A stretch of DNA of 64,000 bases, taken from assembly GCA_963680875.1 (NCBI GenBank), contig OY804588.1:76470829-76534828 (forward strand), read 5' to 3'. Each line of letters starts with the position of its first letter. The stretch's first letter is position 1. This document shows positions 22,765 to 34,027 of this stretch, piece after piece. Position numbers and translations under genes: made by a program. The notes under the pieces are model-generated. The model did no database searches and was not told the origin of the DNA. It worked only from the letters and a program-made list of their open reading frames with translations. This DNA is from Bathymodiolus brooksi (taxonomy: Eukaryota > Mollusca > Bivalvia > Mytilida > Modiolidae).

Positions 22765-23520
22765 AAACTGTTTGTCATTCCTCTTTGTCTGAGTTCACCA
22801 CCGGCTATAGTAAGGTTGTCATTCCTCTGTGTCCGAGTTCACACCCGGCTATAGTAATGTTGTCATTCATCTGTGTCCGAGTTCACCCCGGCTATAGTTA
22901 GGTTGTCATTCCTCTGTGTCCGAGTTCACCCCCGGCTATAGTAAGGTTGTCATTCCTCTGTGTCCGAGTTCACCCCCGGCTATAGTAAGGTTGTCATTCC
23001 TCTGTGTCCGAGTTCATCCCCGGCTATAGTAAGGTTGTCATTCCTCTGTGTCCGAGTTCACACCCGGCTATAGTAATGTTGTCATTCATCTGTGTCCGAG
23101 TTCACCCCGGCTATAGTTAGGTTGTCATTCCTCTGTGTCCGAGTTCACCCCCGGCTATAGTAAGGTTGTCATTCCTCTGTGTCCGAGTTCACCCCCGGCT
23201 ATAGTAAGGTTGTCATTCCTCTGTGTCCGAGTTCATCCCCGGCTATAGTAAGGTTGTCATTCCTCTGTGTCCGAGTTCACCCGCGGCTATAGTAAGGTTG
23301 TCATTCCTCTGTGTCCGAGTTCATCCCCGGCTATAGTAAGGTTGTCATTCCTCTGTGTCCGAGTTCACCCCGGCTATAGTAAGGTTGTCATTTCTCTGTG
23401 TCCGAGTTCACCCCCGGCTATAGTAAGGTTGTCATTCCTCTGTGTCCGAGTTCACCCCCGGCTATAGTAAGGTTGTCATTCCTCTGTGTCCGAGTTCACC
23501 CCCAGCTATAGTAAGGTTCA
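22765..23520 (+). repeat. 44-bp minisatellite, copy B
   Basis: About 17 units with GTTGTCATTCCTCTGTGTCC and GAGTTCACCCCCGGCTATAG. They are more uniform than in copy A, and a block of five units (about 22800-23020 and 23030-23240) is repeated almost exactly. This suggests recent expansion by unequal exchange. Confidence 0.9.
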
Positions 23521-24304
23521 TGTTGCTCGATAGTTAGTTTTATGTGTGATGTTTTGTAAATCATTGTCCTTTGTTTCCTTTTCTGTGATTTACAGTTTCT
23601 GATTACCCTTTGATATCTTCAAACTGATTCATTAAAGTATTACAATCTCTATTTTAGACGAAAACAATTGTTTCTTGTTAATGTGATCTTAATTCACATT
23701 AAGTTCACTAGTCAAGCTGTAGCTGCAAACTCACAACCAGATAGTTAGTTCGTCCTTGACTTTGTTGTGGTTTCCAGTTGTACAGTAGTACATTTTGTCC
23801 AATTACATGTCTTCATGTTTTTGGCTCCGTGATATGATGTCCCATGCGCATTAAAATTGTCATTATTTTTTGTTTTTGCTATGTGTTTTTAGTTTTAGTT
23901 TTTGTTTGTTTGTTTGTTTTTTTTAATATTTGTTTTTTTTATTTTTTTTTGTTTTGCTTTTGTTTATCTCCCTTATTCCATTACTTTACAGTGTATGTTA
24001 ATCCTATGGATCATGTTCACGTTCTACTTTGTAACCTTGTTTATTTCTTTTCAAATCCAATATTATGTAAATGTATTGATTAAATTTAAACATAAAGAAG
24101 TTTTTAACGTGGAAAATCCCATTACAAATATTTATTTATAGTGACGAGGACAGAACATCCAAAATGGCAGGTGATATTAACACAAATCGTGCAATATCTA
24201 TTGATACATTCTAGAATTACTATATGTATAATAAGTAAATTTGAGAATATATGTCTTGTCGTATAGACTGGCTTGAAGGTGAGATGATAAACTGGCCATG
24301 CAAT

Positions 24305-24625
24305 GACCATGAGGTCTCTTAAAAGGTCAATATGGTCAAATGAGCATACGTCGACTTACAGGTCCCTTAAAAAGTCAATCTGGTCAAATGAGTATACGTC
24401 GACTTACAGGTGCCCTTATATGTCAATCTGGTCAAATGAGTTTACGACAACTTACAGGTACCACTAAAACGTCAACATGGTCAAATGAGTAGACGACGAT
24501 CTACGGAACCCTTAAAAAGTGAATATGACCAAATGAGTATACGTCGACTTACAGGACCCTTTAACAGTCATTCTGGTCAAATGAGTATACGACAACCTAC
24601 AGGTATCCTTAAAAAGTCAAACTTT
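24305..24625 (+). repeat. 48-bp minisatellite, copy B
   Basis: Six or seven units of the AAAAAGTCAATCTGGTCAAA type, ending at a CTTTCTTTCTTTTTG run as in copy A. Confidence 0.85.
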
Positions 24626-25124
24626 CTTTCTTTTTGTGTTTCCTTTTTGCTTGTCTCCTGTATTCCATTACTTTATAGTGTAAATGTTATGGATAATGTT
24701 TACGTTCTACTTTGTAACCTTGTTTATTTCTTTACAAATACAATATGTAAATGTATTGAACAAATTTAGACCGAAAGAAGTTTTTTACGTTGAAAAACCA
24801 ATTGCACATATTTATTGATAGTAACGAGGACTGAACATCCAAAATGGCAGGTAATATTAATACAAATCGTACAATATTTTTGATAAATTCTAGAATTACT
24901 GGAAATAGAAGAAACCAAACTGGTCCCCTAAGGAAATGTCAATTTGGTCAAATGATCATACCACATAACATCCATGAAATAATTTAAAGATATAGGTTTT
25001 GTTGTCAGTCTATGAAACACAAATATAATAATCTGTTTCCGAAACTTGTTCAATTATCATGTGACTTCAAGTCTACAATTAAATAAGAATGTCAATATAA
25101 CGTACACGACGTTTGTTTACTCAG

Positions 25125-25495
25125 GAATGTTGTTATTTAGTTTTTATTCAATTAAAGATCACAGCTGTAGGGTATTATCATATTAAACCTATACTGTATT
25201 AATTATTATCGTAGAAAAATATGTTTATCATATAGATCCAAACCTCCACAACAATAAGATATACAATTAATGTACTGTAACAAAGAACACATTTAGATTA
25301 TGTATTATTTCCGTTGTCGTATGATTTGACAAGACACAAGTTTATTATACAGTTTATTGACTTACTGTACAGTGTATATAATGGTATGTATATATATCAG
25401 AAACATATTGACGTAAACATACAGTAGCTTTGTCTAAAATCACGGTATCTAAATCTAAGCCAAAAATAAATTAGGACAAGAACCAACTATAGAAG
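25125..25495 (+). repeat. Dispersed repeat R1, copy 4
   Basis: A complete R1 copy, from GAATGTTGTTATTTAGTTTT through GTATTATTTCCGTTGTCGTA to AGGACAAGAACCAACTATAG. It closes segmental copy B. Confidence 0.75.
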
Positions 25496-25794
25496 TTAAC
25501 ATATTGTAACAAAGAACACGTGAATAATGGTACAGTGTGTCTTTATTCACAGGATTGGACAACACAGCTTGTTCTTAAAGTATATGACATTGTATAAAAT
25601 GACATGGATAGAGATCAGGATAGTAAACATCCGGTAGCTTTGTCTATCAACTAACGAATACAATTGTTAAATATCAACCATATTAACATTTGACTGAATA
25701 TACTCATTGGCTATCGTTGGTTACGGTGATCTAGACTGGACATACAAGATGGCAGGTAATATTCACACAGATAATATAATATCCAGTTATTAAT

Positions 25795-26232
25795 TTGATA
25801 GTTAACTTATGTTCATTTCAGAATACGATAGAGTACACCAATACATTAGACAGGAAATGCAAATTAATGTCAGCTTGTTGGGGAAGAATTGTTTATTATC
25901 ACAGAGATTGGTCGTCGTTAAATATTGTATCTATATCTCAGAGTCATCTGGTAGATATAGTTCCGTTTGTAGGCCCTATTGTCATACACAGAACCCTACT
26001 TATGATTGCTTAGGGTGGGGTTGTGGATGATTTCTTAGGCTTACTAATTATGGTATCACGGCTTTGGAGAAAACACAACATTAGAATGCCTTATGAATCA
26101 TTAGTTTTATTTGACTGTATTACGTTTTTATCTTGTCATCATCCAATTTGCAGACTTATGAACTGCTTCATGAAGTCTATTGGGGCAGCTAGAGAAGGTA
26201 ATCTGAAAAGAGAAAATAAAATATGGAATTAG
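25795..26232 (+). other. Unidentified frame of ~145 codons broken by one TAG
   Basis: One reading frame is open from 25795 to 26232 except for a TAG at 26011-26013. It follows an acceptor-like ATTTCAG (25821). The composition (LWRKHNIRMPYESLVLFDCI, then several Cys and His) is not obviously low-complexity, but I do not recognise a family. A second frame is also open to 26030, so chance is possible. If real, it may be a decayed exon or a 5' exon of the Mab-21-like gene. Confidence 0.15.
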
Positions 26233-26589
26233 TACTGTATTGAGTTTTATAGAAGAAAATCATTGATATACACAGGTACACTAACAGGTACCTGGCTGAT
26301 ATGTATTCTACATGATCAATTTATCACATATGGGGAACCTAAATAGCATCACAATGGGGGAACCTACCTAATCACGAAAAATAAATGTACATTTAATACA
26401 TTCAGTCGACCTTGTAAATGAGGTCTAGGTCAAGTGAAACAGTCATTGTTGACAAGAGTGAGAGAGGGATTATTGCTTAATGTCAAATGAGGAATTGTTC
26501 AGCTATATCATGGCGAGGAAGAAGTACTTTCGATGAGACGATAACGATATCCACTTTGTACTAGACCATCACGCTTAGCTGGATTTCAT

Positions 26590-28765
26590 TGTCGTTTTAT
26601 TGTCTTGTCATATAATAAGAGAGGACAAATATAATTCGTAATTGTCTTGTCACATAATTGGTAGGAAAAATATAGTGCGTAATTGACTTGTCACATAATC
26701 GGGTAGGAAAAATATAGTTCACAATTGTCTTGTCACATAATCAGGTAGGAAAAATATAGTGCGTAATTCTCTTCTCACATAATCAGGTACGAAAAATATA
26801 GTTCGTCATTGTCTTGTTACATAATCGGGTAGGAAATATATAGTTCGCAATAGTCTTTTCACATAATCAGTTAAGAAAACTATAGATCACAATCGTCTTG
26901 TCACATAATCAGGTAGGAAAAATATAGTGCGTAATTGTCTTCTCACATAATAAGGTAGGAAAATATATTTCGCAATTGTCTTGTCATATAATCAGGTAGG
27001 ACAAATATTGGAGGTCATTGTCTTGTCATATAATCAGGTAGGAAAACTATAGTTCGCAATTACCATGTCATATAATCAGGTAGGAAAACTATAGTTCGTA
27101 ATTGTTTTGTCATATAATCAGGTAGGAAAACTATAGTTCGCAATTGCCTTGTCATATAATCCGGTAGGAAAAATATAGTTCACAATTGTCTTGTCACATA
27201 ATCGGGTAGGAAAAATAAAGTGCGTAATTGACTTGTCACATAATCCGGTAGGAAAAATATAGTGCGTAATTGTCTTGTCATATAATCAGGTAGGAAAAAT
27301 ATAGTGCGTAATTCTCTTCTCACATAATTAAGTACGAAAAATATAGTTCGTCATTGTCTTGTCACATAATCAGGTATGAACTATATAGTTCGCAATTGTC
27401 TTGTCACATAATCAGGTAGGAAAAATATAGTGCGTAATTGTCTTCTCACATAATCAGGTAGGAAAAATATAGTTCGTAATTGTCTTGTCATATAATCAGG
27501 TAGGAAAACTATAGTTCGTAATTGTTTTGTCATATAATCAGGTAGGAAAACTATAGTTCGCAATTGCCTTGTCATATTATCGGGTAGGAAAAATATAGTG
27601 CGTAATTGTCTTGTCATATAATCAGGTAGGAAAAATATAGTGCGTAATTCTCTTCTCACAAAATCAGGTACGAAAAATATAGTTCGTCATTGTCTTGTCA
27701 CATAATCAGGTAGGAAATATATAGTTCGCAATTGTATTTTCACATAATCAGGTAGGAAAACTATAGTTCGCAATCGTCTTGTCACATAATCAGGTAGGAA
27801 AAATATAGTGCGTAAATGTCTTCTTACATAATCAGGTAGGAAAAATATAGTTCGTAAGTGTCTTGACATATAATCAGGTAGGTAAAATATAGTGCGTAAT
27901 TGTCTTGTCATATAATCAGGTAGGAAAAATATAGTGCGCAATTCTCTTCTCAAATAATCAGGTAGGAAAAATATAGTTCGTAATTGTCTTGTCATATAAT
28001 CAGGTAGGAAAAATATAGTGCGTAATTGTCTTCTCACATAATCAGGTAGGACAAATATAGTTCGTAATTGTCTTGTCATATAATCAGGAAGGAAAACTAT
28101 AGTTCGCAATCGTCTTGTCACATAATCAGGTAGGAAAAATATAGTGCGTAAATGTCTTCTTACATAATCAGGTAGGAAAAATATAGTTCGTAAGTGTCTT
28201 GACATATAATCAGGTAGGTAAAATATAGTGCGTAATTGTCTTGTCATATAATCAGGTAGGAAAAATATAGTGCGCAATTCTCTTCTCAATAATCAGGTAG
28301 AAAAAATATAGTTCGTAATTGTCTTGTCATATAATCAGGTAGGAAAAATAAGGTGCGTAATTGTCTTCTCACATAATCAGGTAGGACAAATATAGTTCGT
28401 AATTGTCTTGTCATATAATCAGGAAGGAAAACTATAGTTCGTAATTGTCTTGTCATATAATCAGGTAGGAAAAATATAGTTCGTAATTGTTTTGTCACAT
28501 AATCAGGTAGGAAAAATATAGTTCATAATTGTCTTGTCATATAATCAGGTAGGAAAAATATAGTTCGTAATTGTCTTGTCACATAATCAGGTAGGAAACA
28601 GATAGTTCGTAATTGTCTTGTCATATAATCAGGTAGGAAAAATACAGTGCGTAATTGTCTTGTCACATAATCAGGTTAGAAAGATATAGTTCGTAATTGT
28701 TTTGTCATATAATCAGGTAGGACAAATATAGTTCGTAATTGTCTTGTCACATGATCAGGTCTGTA
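26590..28765 (+). repeat. 42-bp minisatellite, ~51 units
   Basis: Units read ATTGTCTTGTCATATAATCA GGTAGGAAAAATATAGTTCG TA with point variants; larger blocks recur (for example about 27770-27970 and 28105-28300). Because 42 is divisible by three, the minus strand shows long frames repeating a 14-residue pattern (TRQLRTIFFLPDYM). These are broken wherever a unit is 41 bp long. There are no spacers, so it is not a CRISPR array. It ends ~570 bp before the Mab-21-like coding exon. Confidence 0.95.
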
Positions 28766-29335
28766 GATTATGACTGAGTTTGTGTTTTATCTGCTTGTAT
28801 GTAATGGTAGCTTTAGTAGACTGTATTTATTTTGTCAAACAAATTTGACATAATTCGCTAACAATCTGAAATGTTCTGATTAATTGTCAATATTTTACCT
28901 TTGAATTTAAATATATATATATATAACAGCCCACTGTAAACATGCATTTCTACAGATAACACCGTTCCAGTCCTTTGCTAGACATTAACAATTGTCACAT
29001 TAATACCACTGCTGCCACTGTGATGATACCTCTGTTGGTGAACTAAATTACTGTCACATCGAGAAGTCACATTTGTTTTGTAAATAATGATAGATTATTT
29101 AACAGCTATGAAACCTATTTATTTAATTAGCAATTGATCAAACCACAACTGAGTGACTTTTTTGTATCATATTCGGACGTATTTATTGTTATCATATTCT
29201 TTAAATATTGAATTATGTTGTTTAACGTCAATTGACCAGTATTTTAGTTATGAACATGACAAGAACAAGTTTACAATAATCACATGTCCTTCTTTTTTTT
29301 CCTTTTTTATTATAGCCAACATCACATCACGAAAT
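28766..29335 (+). other. 5' flank of the Mab-21-like gene
   Basis: AT-rich sequence with a short TA run at 28910-28925. A pyrimidine-rich tract ending TTTTATTATAG (AG at 29314-29315) looks like a 3' splice site just ahead of the start codon, so a 5' untranslated exon probably lies upstream. Confidence 0.5.
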
Positions 29336-31270
29336 ATGTCTTTGTCTTTGTATCAGTTTGTATGTCGTCATATTGTTGGTAGTGAAGAAACAGTAAACAC
29401 AAAGAGAACATTTAATACAATCAACAATAATCTGTCAGTCAATGAAAAGTTTATTCAAATAACAAGTGGAAGTTTTGGTGAAGGACTAGAGATGAAGGGG
29501 AGTGACATAGACTTAATGTTTGTTATTTCTAATGTGCATGTGTATGAGGACATTAATAAGGTACGACTTAATTCTAGAGAAACGTCTTGTGTTATGGATA
29601 TGGACGACTGTAAACTTGGGTTTACTCATCTTCGACTGGTTCAATGTAACCACGCTAATATTTTAAAATGGTGTAAGCAAATCGGCGATTCTTCTTATTT
29701 GTCTAATGAATTATTAAAAAACGAATTGATTTCAAAATCACAACAATTAGGTGGTTCGCATTATGTTCACGGACCGTGTGTGTCTGACAAAGATGATATC
29801 GTAGATCACGCACTATGTTTTCATTCAAGACAATGGATATTACCTGCTCACAAATGGGTAATAAGACCTAACACTTCCTGGCCGAGTAGTGAGTTAAAGT
29901 CTAAGATAATAGATCACGGAATACTCTTTGTTCCAATCGGATGTAAAGGATCTAAAAACGAAGATATCGAATGGCGTTTTTCTTTCTCTGTAGGAGAAAA
30001 ACTATTGATATACTCTTTCACTCACGTACAGTTGATTTGTTATGCTCTCATGAAAATTTTATTAAAAGACCTTATTGATAGCGACGATGACTGTAAAGGT
30101 CTTCTTTGTTCATATTATATAAAAAATATTATATTCTGGGTATCAGAAGAATTACCGTTATCATTATGGCAACCTGAAAATCTGATATATTGTTTCATGA
30201 GTTGTTTTGAAAGACTGCTTTATTGTGTTGAATATTCAATGTGTCCTCATTACTTCATTCCGGAAATCGATATGTTCGAGAATAAAATAGAAGGACATGA
30301 ACGACAAGTCTTATTACGACGTCTAAATGTATTGTACAGTTACGGATGGCGTTGTATACTTATGTCTAAACAATTATCAGAGTATCGAGTAAGTACACAT
30401 AGCAGAGTTGTCGCAAGCGATGAAAGAGTGGAATATATCAAACATATGTTGTGCGGAAAGTGTGTTCATATGCGATTAGTAGAAGCAGGAAGAATGCGAT
30501 TTCCTTGTTATTTTCAGTCACCAAAATTACAATCATATTTTCATTATTTCATGTCGTTGAAATATAATTATTCAGCTCAACAAATATCTGTTGGTGGTCG
30601 TAATAGAAATAAAACCCAGTACAATCAATACCGGACGTGTCTTAGTTACCTACTGTACAACTTACATCACGATTCTGTGTCAGGGTGGTTAATGTTAGCC
30701 TCGTTTTACTACCGGATGAAACATTACAATACGGCTATTAATATTGTAACATATGCAGTATCAAAGTGTACACCAGAAAAAGTCTACTATCAAGAAAACT
30801 TATCTAGCGAACAATATGCATTAATCAAAACTAAAACGATACAAAGTATGAGTATAATACGTGTATTAAAACTATTACTTGTTAGACTTGGTAACTTCAA
30901 ACGACAATCTACATTGATTCCTGAAGAATTAGAATTAGAAGTTGTCAATGATACCCATGTTCTGTCACCTGTAGTATATTCACATTTCCTACGCTTCCTC
31001 TGCTATTATCATCTGAACAATGTAAACCTGTGTTATATCGCATTAGCAGATCTTCAACTTACAATCTCAGAAGATTATTTTATATTGGATAATGAAGAAA
31101 GATCTACCTCGTACAACTATCTTGGTGTAGCATTTCAACTAATTGGTAATCATGAAATGGCAGAACTTTCGTTTCTCCAGGCTGTAGAACTAGATACAAC
31201 CTACAGCCGTGCTTCACAGAGACTGTCGATGATGCAAAGGATATCCACTGTGTGTGATTCAAATGCCTAG
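29336..31270 (+). CDS. Mab-21/cGAS-like nucleotidyltransferase with TPR-like C-terminal region
   Basis: A 644-residue protein from the ATG at 29336. The frame stays open 61 codons further upstream, but a splice acceptor at 29315 and the family's usual start near the SLYQFVCRHIVGSEE segment favour this one. Residues 44-61 hold the nucleotidyltransferase motif: GSFGEGLEMKGSDIDLM, with GS and two aspartates (57, 59) as metal ligands. The third acidic ligand is not assigned. Residues 213-245 (EWRFSFSVGEKLL, then Q and K) and 303-312 (CPHYFIPEID) are Mab-21 domain signatures. The vertebrate cGAS zinc thumb is not visible. Residues ~447-480 and ~590-630 look like TPR helices (WLMLASFYYRMKHYNTAINI; YLGVAFQLIGNHEMAELSFL). 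Relatives sense nucleic acid and make cyclic dinucleotides, or are structural; activity here is unproven. Single coding exon, followed by a partial duplicate. Confidence 0.85.
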   Translation: MSLSLYQFVCRHIVGSEETVNTKRTFNTINNNLSVNEKFIQITSGSFGEGLEMKGSDIDLMFVISNVHVYEDINKVRLNSRETSCVMDMDDCKLGFTHLRLVQCNHANILKWCKQIGDSSYLSNELLKNELISKSQQLGGSHYVHGPCVSDKDDIVDHALCFHSRQWILPAHKWVIRPNTSWPSSELKSKIIDHGILFVPIGCKGSKNEDIEWRFSFSVGEKLLIYSFTHVQLICYALMKILLKDLIDSDDDCKGLLCSYYIKNIIFWVSEELPLSLWQPENLIYCFMSCFERLLYCVEYSMCPHYFIPEIDMFENKIEGHERQVLLRRLNVLYSYGWRCILMSKQLSEYRVSTHSRVVASDERVEYIKHMLCGKCVHMRLVEAGRMRFPCYFQSPKLQSYFHYFMSLKYNYSAQQISVGGRNRNKTQYNQYRTCLSYLLYNLHHDSVSGWLMLASFYYRMKHYNTAINIVTYAVSKCTPEKVYYQENLSSEQYALIKTKTIQSMSIIRVLKLLLVRLGNFKRQSTLIPEELELEVVNDTHVLSPVVYSHFLRFLCYYHLNNVNLCYIALADLQLTISEDYFILDNEERSTSYNYLGVAFQLIGNHEMAELSFLQAVELDTTYSRASQRLSMMQRISTVCDSNA

Positions 31271-31296
31271 TACAATATAATTTTGTTAGCTTCAGA

Positions 31297-31302
31297 AATA
31301 AA
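31297..31302 (+). other. Candidate polyadenylation signal of the Mab-21-like gene
   Basis: AATAAA begins 26 bp after the stop codon. The same signal is conserved after the partial copy (about 32547). Confidence 0.5.
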
Positions 31303-31839
31303 ATCAAACCGTTGAACATAATGGAGAGATCACGCGGACACTAACAGGATTTTGCTTTAATTTTATCTAACAGATAGTATTCCAGATAGCAATATCTTTC
31401 TTATTTCTTGATATGTTGCAAACCCTCTAATTTCGGCGTCATCCTTAAGAAAGGAATATTCAGAATCGTCAACTCTGTGACCGTTCAGTCAATAGTAAGT
31501 CACAATTTCCTCCATCAGAATCAATTATACACAGGCTTCTCACCAGGCTACGGTGTATAGATACAGGCGAGATCAGAACAGTCGTTTGACACACACTCTC
31601 CTATTTACAACACAAAGTGATTGTTGAGAACGCAAAATGGACGGAATAATGTTATTTTTATAATATTATTATCGATTTTTCACTTAAAATATGTGCGTGA
31701 TATTCTCCTCTTAGATTACAAACATATAATTCATGCTGATATCGTATTCTTATGAATGTTTTAGCCTTGCTCGACTCTGCTGTTTGTACATTGTACCAAA
31801 ACAATGATTTACTGTGATGATCTGTTGCGATAGAGGAAG

Positions 31840-32045
31840 GAACCATGTGTGATTGTACTGTCTCGTAGATTGTAAAATAATGAATTACTGCGATTATATT
31901 TTTTCTTATGAAAAAGCGACTTATCTGCGTGACTATACTGTCTCGTAGATTGTACAATAATGAACTACTGTGATTATCTTTTGTGATAGAGGAAAGAACC
32001 GTGCGTGATAAAACTGTATCGTAGATTGCAAAATCATGATTTACT
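31840..32045 (+). repeat. ~78-bp tandem repeat, block 1
   Basis: Units contain ACTGTCTCGTAGATTGTAAA and AATAATGAATTACTGCGATT. The block forms the junction of the tandem gene-end duplication. Block 2 is at 33600-33830. Confidence 0.75.
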
Positions 32046-32048
32046 GTG

Positions 32049-32520
32049 CTTATCTAGCGAACAATATGCATTAATCAAAACTAAAACGATACAAAGTATG
32101 ACTATAACACGTGTATTAAAACTATTACTTGTTAGAACTGTTGACTTCGCAGAACAATCTACATTGATTCCTGAAAAATTAGAATTAGAAGTTGTCAATG
32201 ATAGCCATAATATACCACCTGTAGTATATTCACATCTCCTACGCTTCCTCTGCTATTATCATCTGAACAATATAAACCAGTGCTATAACGCACTAGCAGA
32301 TCTTCAACTAACAATCTCAGAAGATTAGTTTATATCTGACAATATAGAAAGATCTACCTCGTACCACTATCTTGGTGTAGCATTCCAACTAATTGGTAAT
32401 CATGAAATGGCAGAACTTTCATTTCTACAGGCTGTAGAACTAGATACAACCGACAACCGTGCTTCACAGAGACTGTATATGATGCAAAGGACATCCATTG
32501 CGTGTGATTCAAATGTCTAG
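32049..32520 (+). pseudogene. Partial pseudogene copy of the Mab-21-like gene (C-terminal ~155 codons)
   Basis: Corresponds to residues ~490-644 of the gene at 29336-31270, starting SSEQYALIKTK and ending at a TAG at 32518-32520. It has no start codon of its own and no nucleotidyltransferase domain. A TAT-to-TAG change at 32326-32328 stops the frame within the TPR-like region; after it the frame continues intact (SYHYLGVAFQLIGNHEMAEL). Divergence is low, so the duplication is young. Frames on the opposite strand are shadows. Confidence 0.85.
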
Positions 32521-33276
32521 TACAATATAATTTTGTTAGCTTCAGAAATAAAATCAAACCGTTGAACATATTGGAGAGATCACGCGGACACTAACAGGAT
32601 TTTACTTTAATTTTAAATTTTATCTAACAGATAATATTCCAGATAGCAATATCTTTCTTATTTCTTGATATGTTGCAAACCCTCTAATTTCCGCGTCATC
32701 TTTAAGAAAGGTATATTCAGAATCGTTAACTCTGTGATCGTTGAATTAATAGTAAGTCACAATTTCCTCCAGCAGAATTAGATCATCACGACGTCGGTAT
32801 TAAGTAAATATTTGTCTATATGTGTTATGTTATATGTGTCATTACCAGTATAATAATAATCTAAGAGACATAGAACATTATAATTAATTAGAACAACTGA
32901 ATTAATTAAACAGGCTTCTCACCAGGCTACGGTGTATAGATACAGGCGAGATCAGAACAGTCGTTTGACAAAAACTTTCCTATCTACAACACAAAGTGAT
33001 TGTTGAGAACACAAAATGGACGGAATAATGTTATTAATATAATATTATTATCTATTTTTCATTTAAAATATGTGCGTGATATTCTCTTCATAGATTAAAA
33101 ACATATCATTCGTGCTGATATCGTATTCTTATGAATGTTTTAGCCTTGCTCGACTCTGCTGTTTGTACATTGTACCAAACAATGATTTACTGTGATGCTC
33201 TTTTGCGATAAAGGAAGGAACCATGTGTGATTGTACTGTCTGGTAGATTGCAAAATCATGATTTACTTTTTTTTTT

Positions 33277-33428
33277 AACTTTTATTGCAGGATAAATACA
33301 ATATTGGTGCATTGACGGTAAATATAGAATTGATGTAGCGAGTCTTTCCGTCCATTTCGTGCCGAGCCATATACATTTTATTTTTACCGTCAATGCACCA
33401 ATATTGTATTTATCCTGCAATAAAAGTT
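33277..33428. mobile_element. Terminal-inverted-repeat element, 152 bp, copy 1
   Basis: AACTTTTATTGCAGGATAAA at the left is perfectly matched by TTTATCCTGCAATAAAAGTT at the right. The arms continue through ACAATATTGGTGCATTGACG for about 48 bp around a ~55 bp loop. The 53-bp array begins immediately after its right end. Confidence 0.9.
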
Positions 33429-33599
33429 ATTTTTATTAGGCTAATGTGAAAAGGGTTATTATGACAGTGGTGTGGCTTAATAGCTTTATTAGGCCAATGT
33501 GAAAGGTGTTATTATGACAGGGGTGTTGCTTAATAGCTTTATTGGGCTAATGTGAAAAGTGGTATTATGACAGGGGTGTAGCTTAATAGCTTTATTAGG

Positions 33600-33830
33600 C
33601 TATTGTGTCTCGTAGATTGTAAAATAATGAATTACTGCGATTATATTTATTCTTATGAAAGAGGGAATCATTTGCGTGACTATACTGTCTCGTAGATTGT
33701 ACAATAATGAACTACTGTGATTATATTTTTCGATAGAGGAAGGAACCGTGCGTGATAAAACTGCATCGTAGATTGCAAAATCAAGATTTACTGTGATTGT
33801 CTTTTGTGAATGAAGAATTAATCGTGCGTG
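33600..33830 (+). repeat. ~78-bp tandem repeat, block 2
   Basis: The same unit as 31840-32045 (GTCTCGTAGATTGTAAAATA), placed between the first array units and the second inverted-repeat element. The opposite-strand frame of 118 codons here is spurious. Confidence 0.75.
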
Positions 33831-33859
33831 ATTAGGAGATGTGTAATATATATATATAT

Positions 33860-34027
33860 ACAATATTGGTGTATTAATGGTAAATAAAGAATTGATATGG
33901 TGAGGCTTGGCAATGGGGGAAAGACGAGCTGTTAGCGAGTCTTTCGTCCATTTCATGCAGAGCTATATACATTATATATTTACCGTCAATGCACCAATAT
34001 TGTATTTATTCTGCAATAAAAGTTACA
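33860..34027. mobile_element. Terminal-inverted-repeat element, copy 2, left end replaced
   Basis: Shares ACAATATTGGTG and the right arm TTTACCGTCAATGCACCAAT to TGCAATAAAAGTTA with 33277-33428. The outer left arm is missing and a TA run stands in its place. The loop is ~25 bp longer. Confidence 0.8.

Larger units (their letters stand above)
21793..25385 (+). repeat. Segmental duplication, copy B
   Basis: Repeats 2246-5492 in order and orientation. It is longer because the 44-bp array has gained units and the region with the 48-bp array is extended by a second T-rich block (about 24620-24900). Beyond 25385 it continues into R1 sequence that copy A lacks. Confidence 0.85.
30799..33250 (+). repeat. 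Tandem duplication of the Mab-21-like gene's 3' end and flank
   Basis: Sequence 30799 to about 31865 recurs from 32049 to about 33250, offset 1,250 bp at its start. The second copy has ~130 extra bases at about 32783-32910 that raise the offset to ~1,380 bp. Both copies share the terminal coding region, 3' flank and the GGCTTCTCACCAGGCTACGG block. Confidence 0.85.

Noticed and set aside
27381..28498. Three minus-strand frames of 70-200 codons with a 14-residue repeat
   Set aside because: They are forced by the 42-bp unit length, overlap array boundaries arbitrarily and break at 41-bp units. No domain or signal is present.
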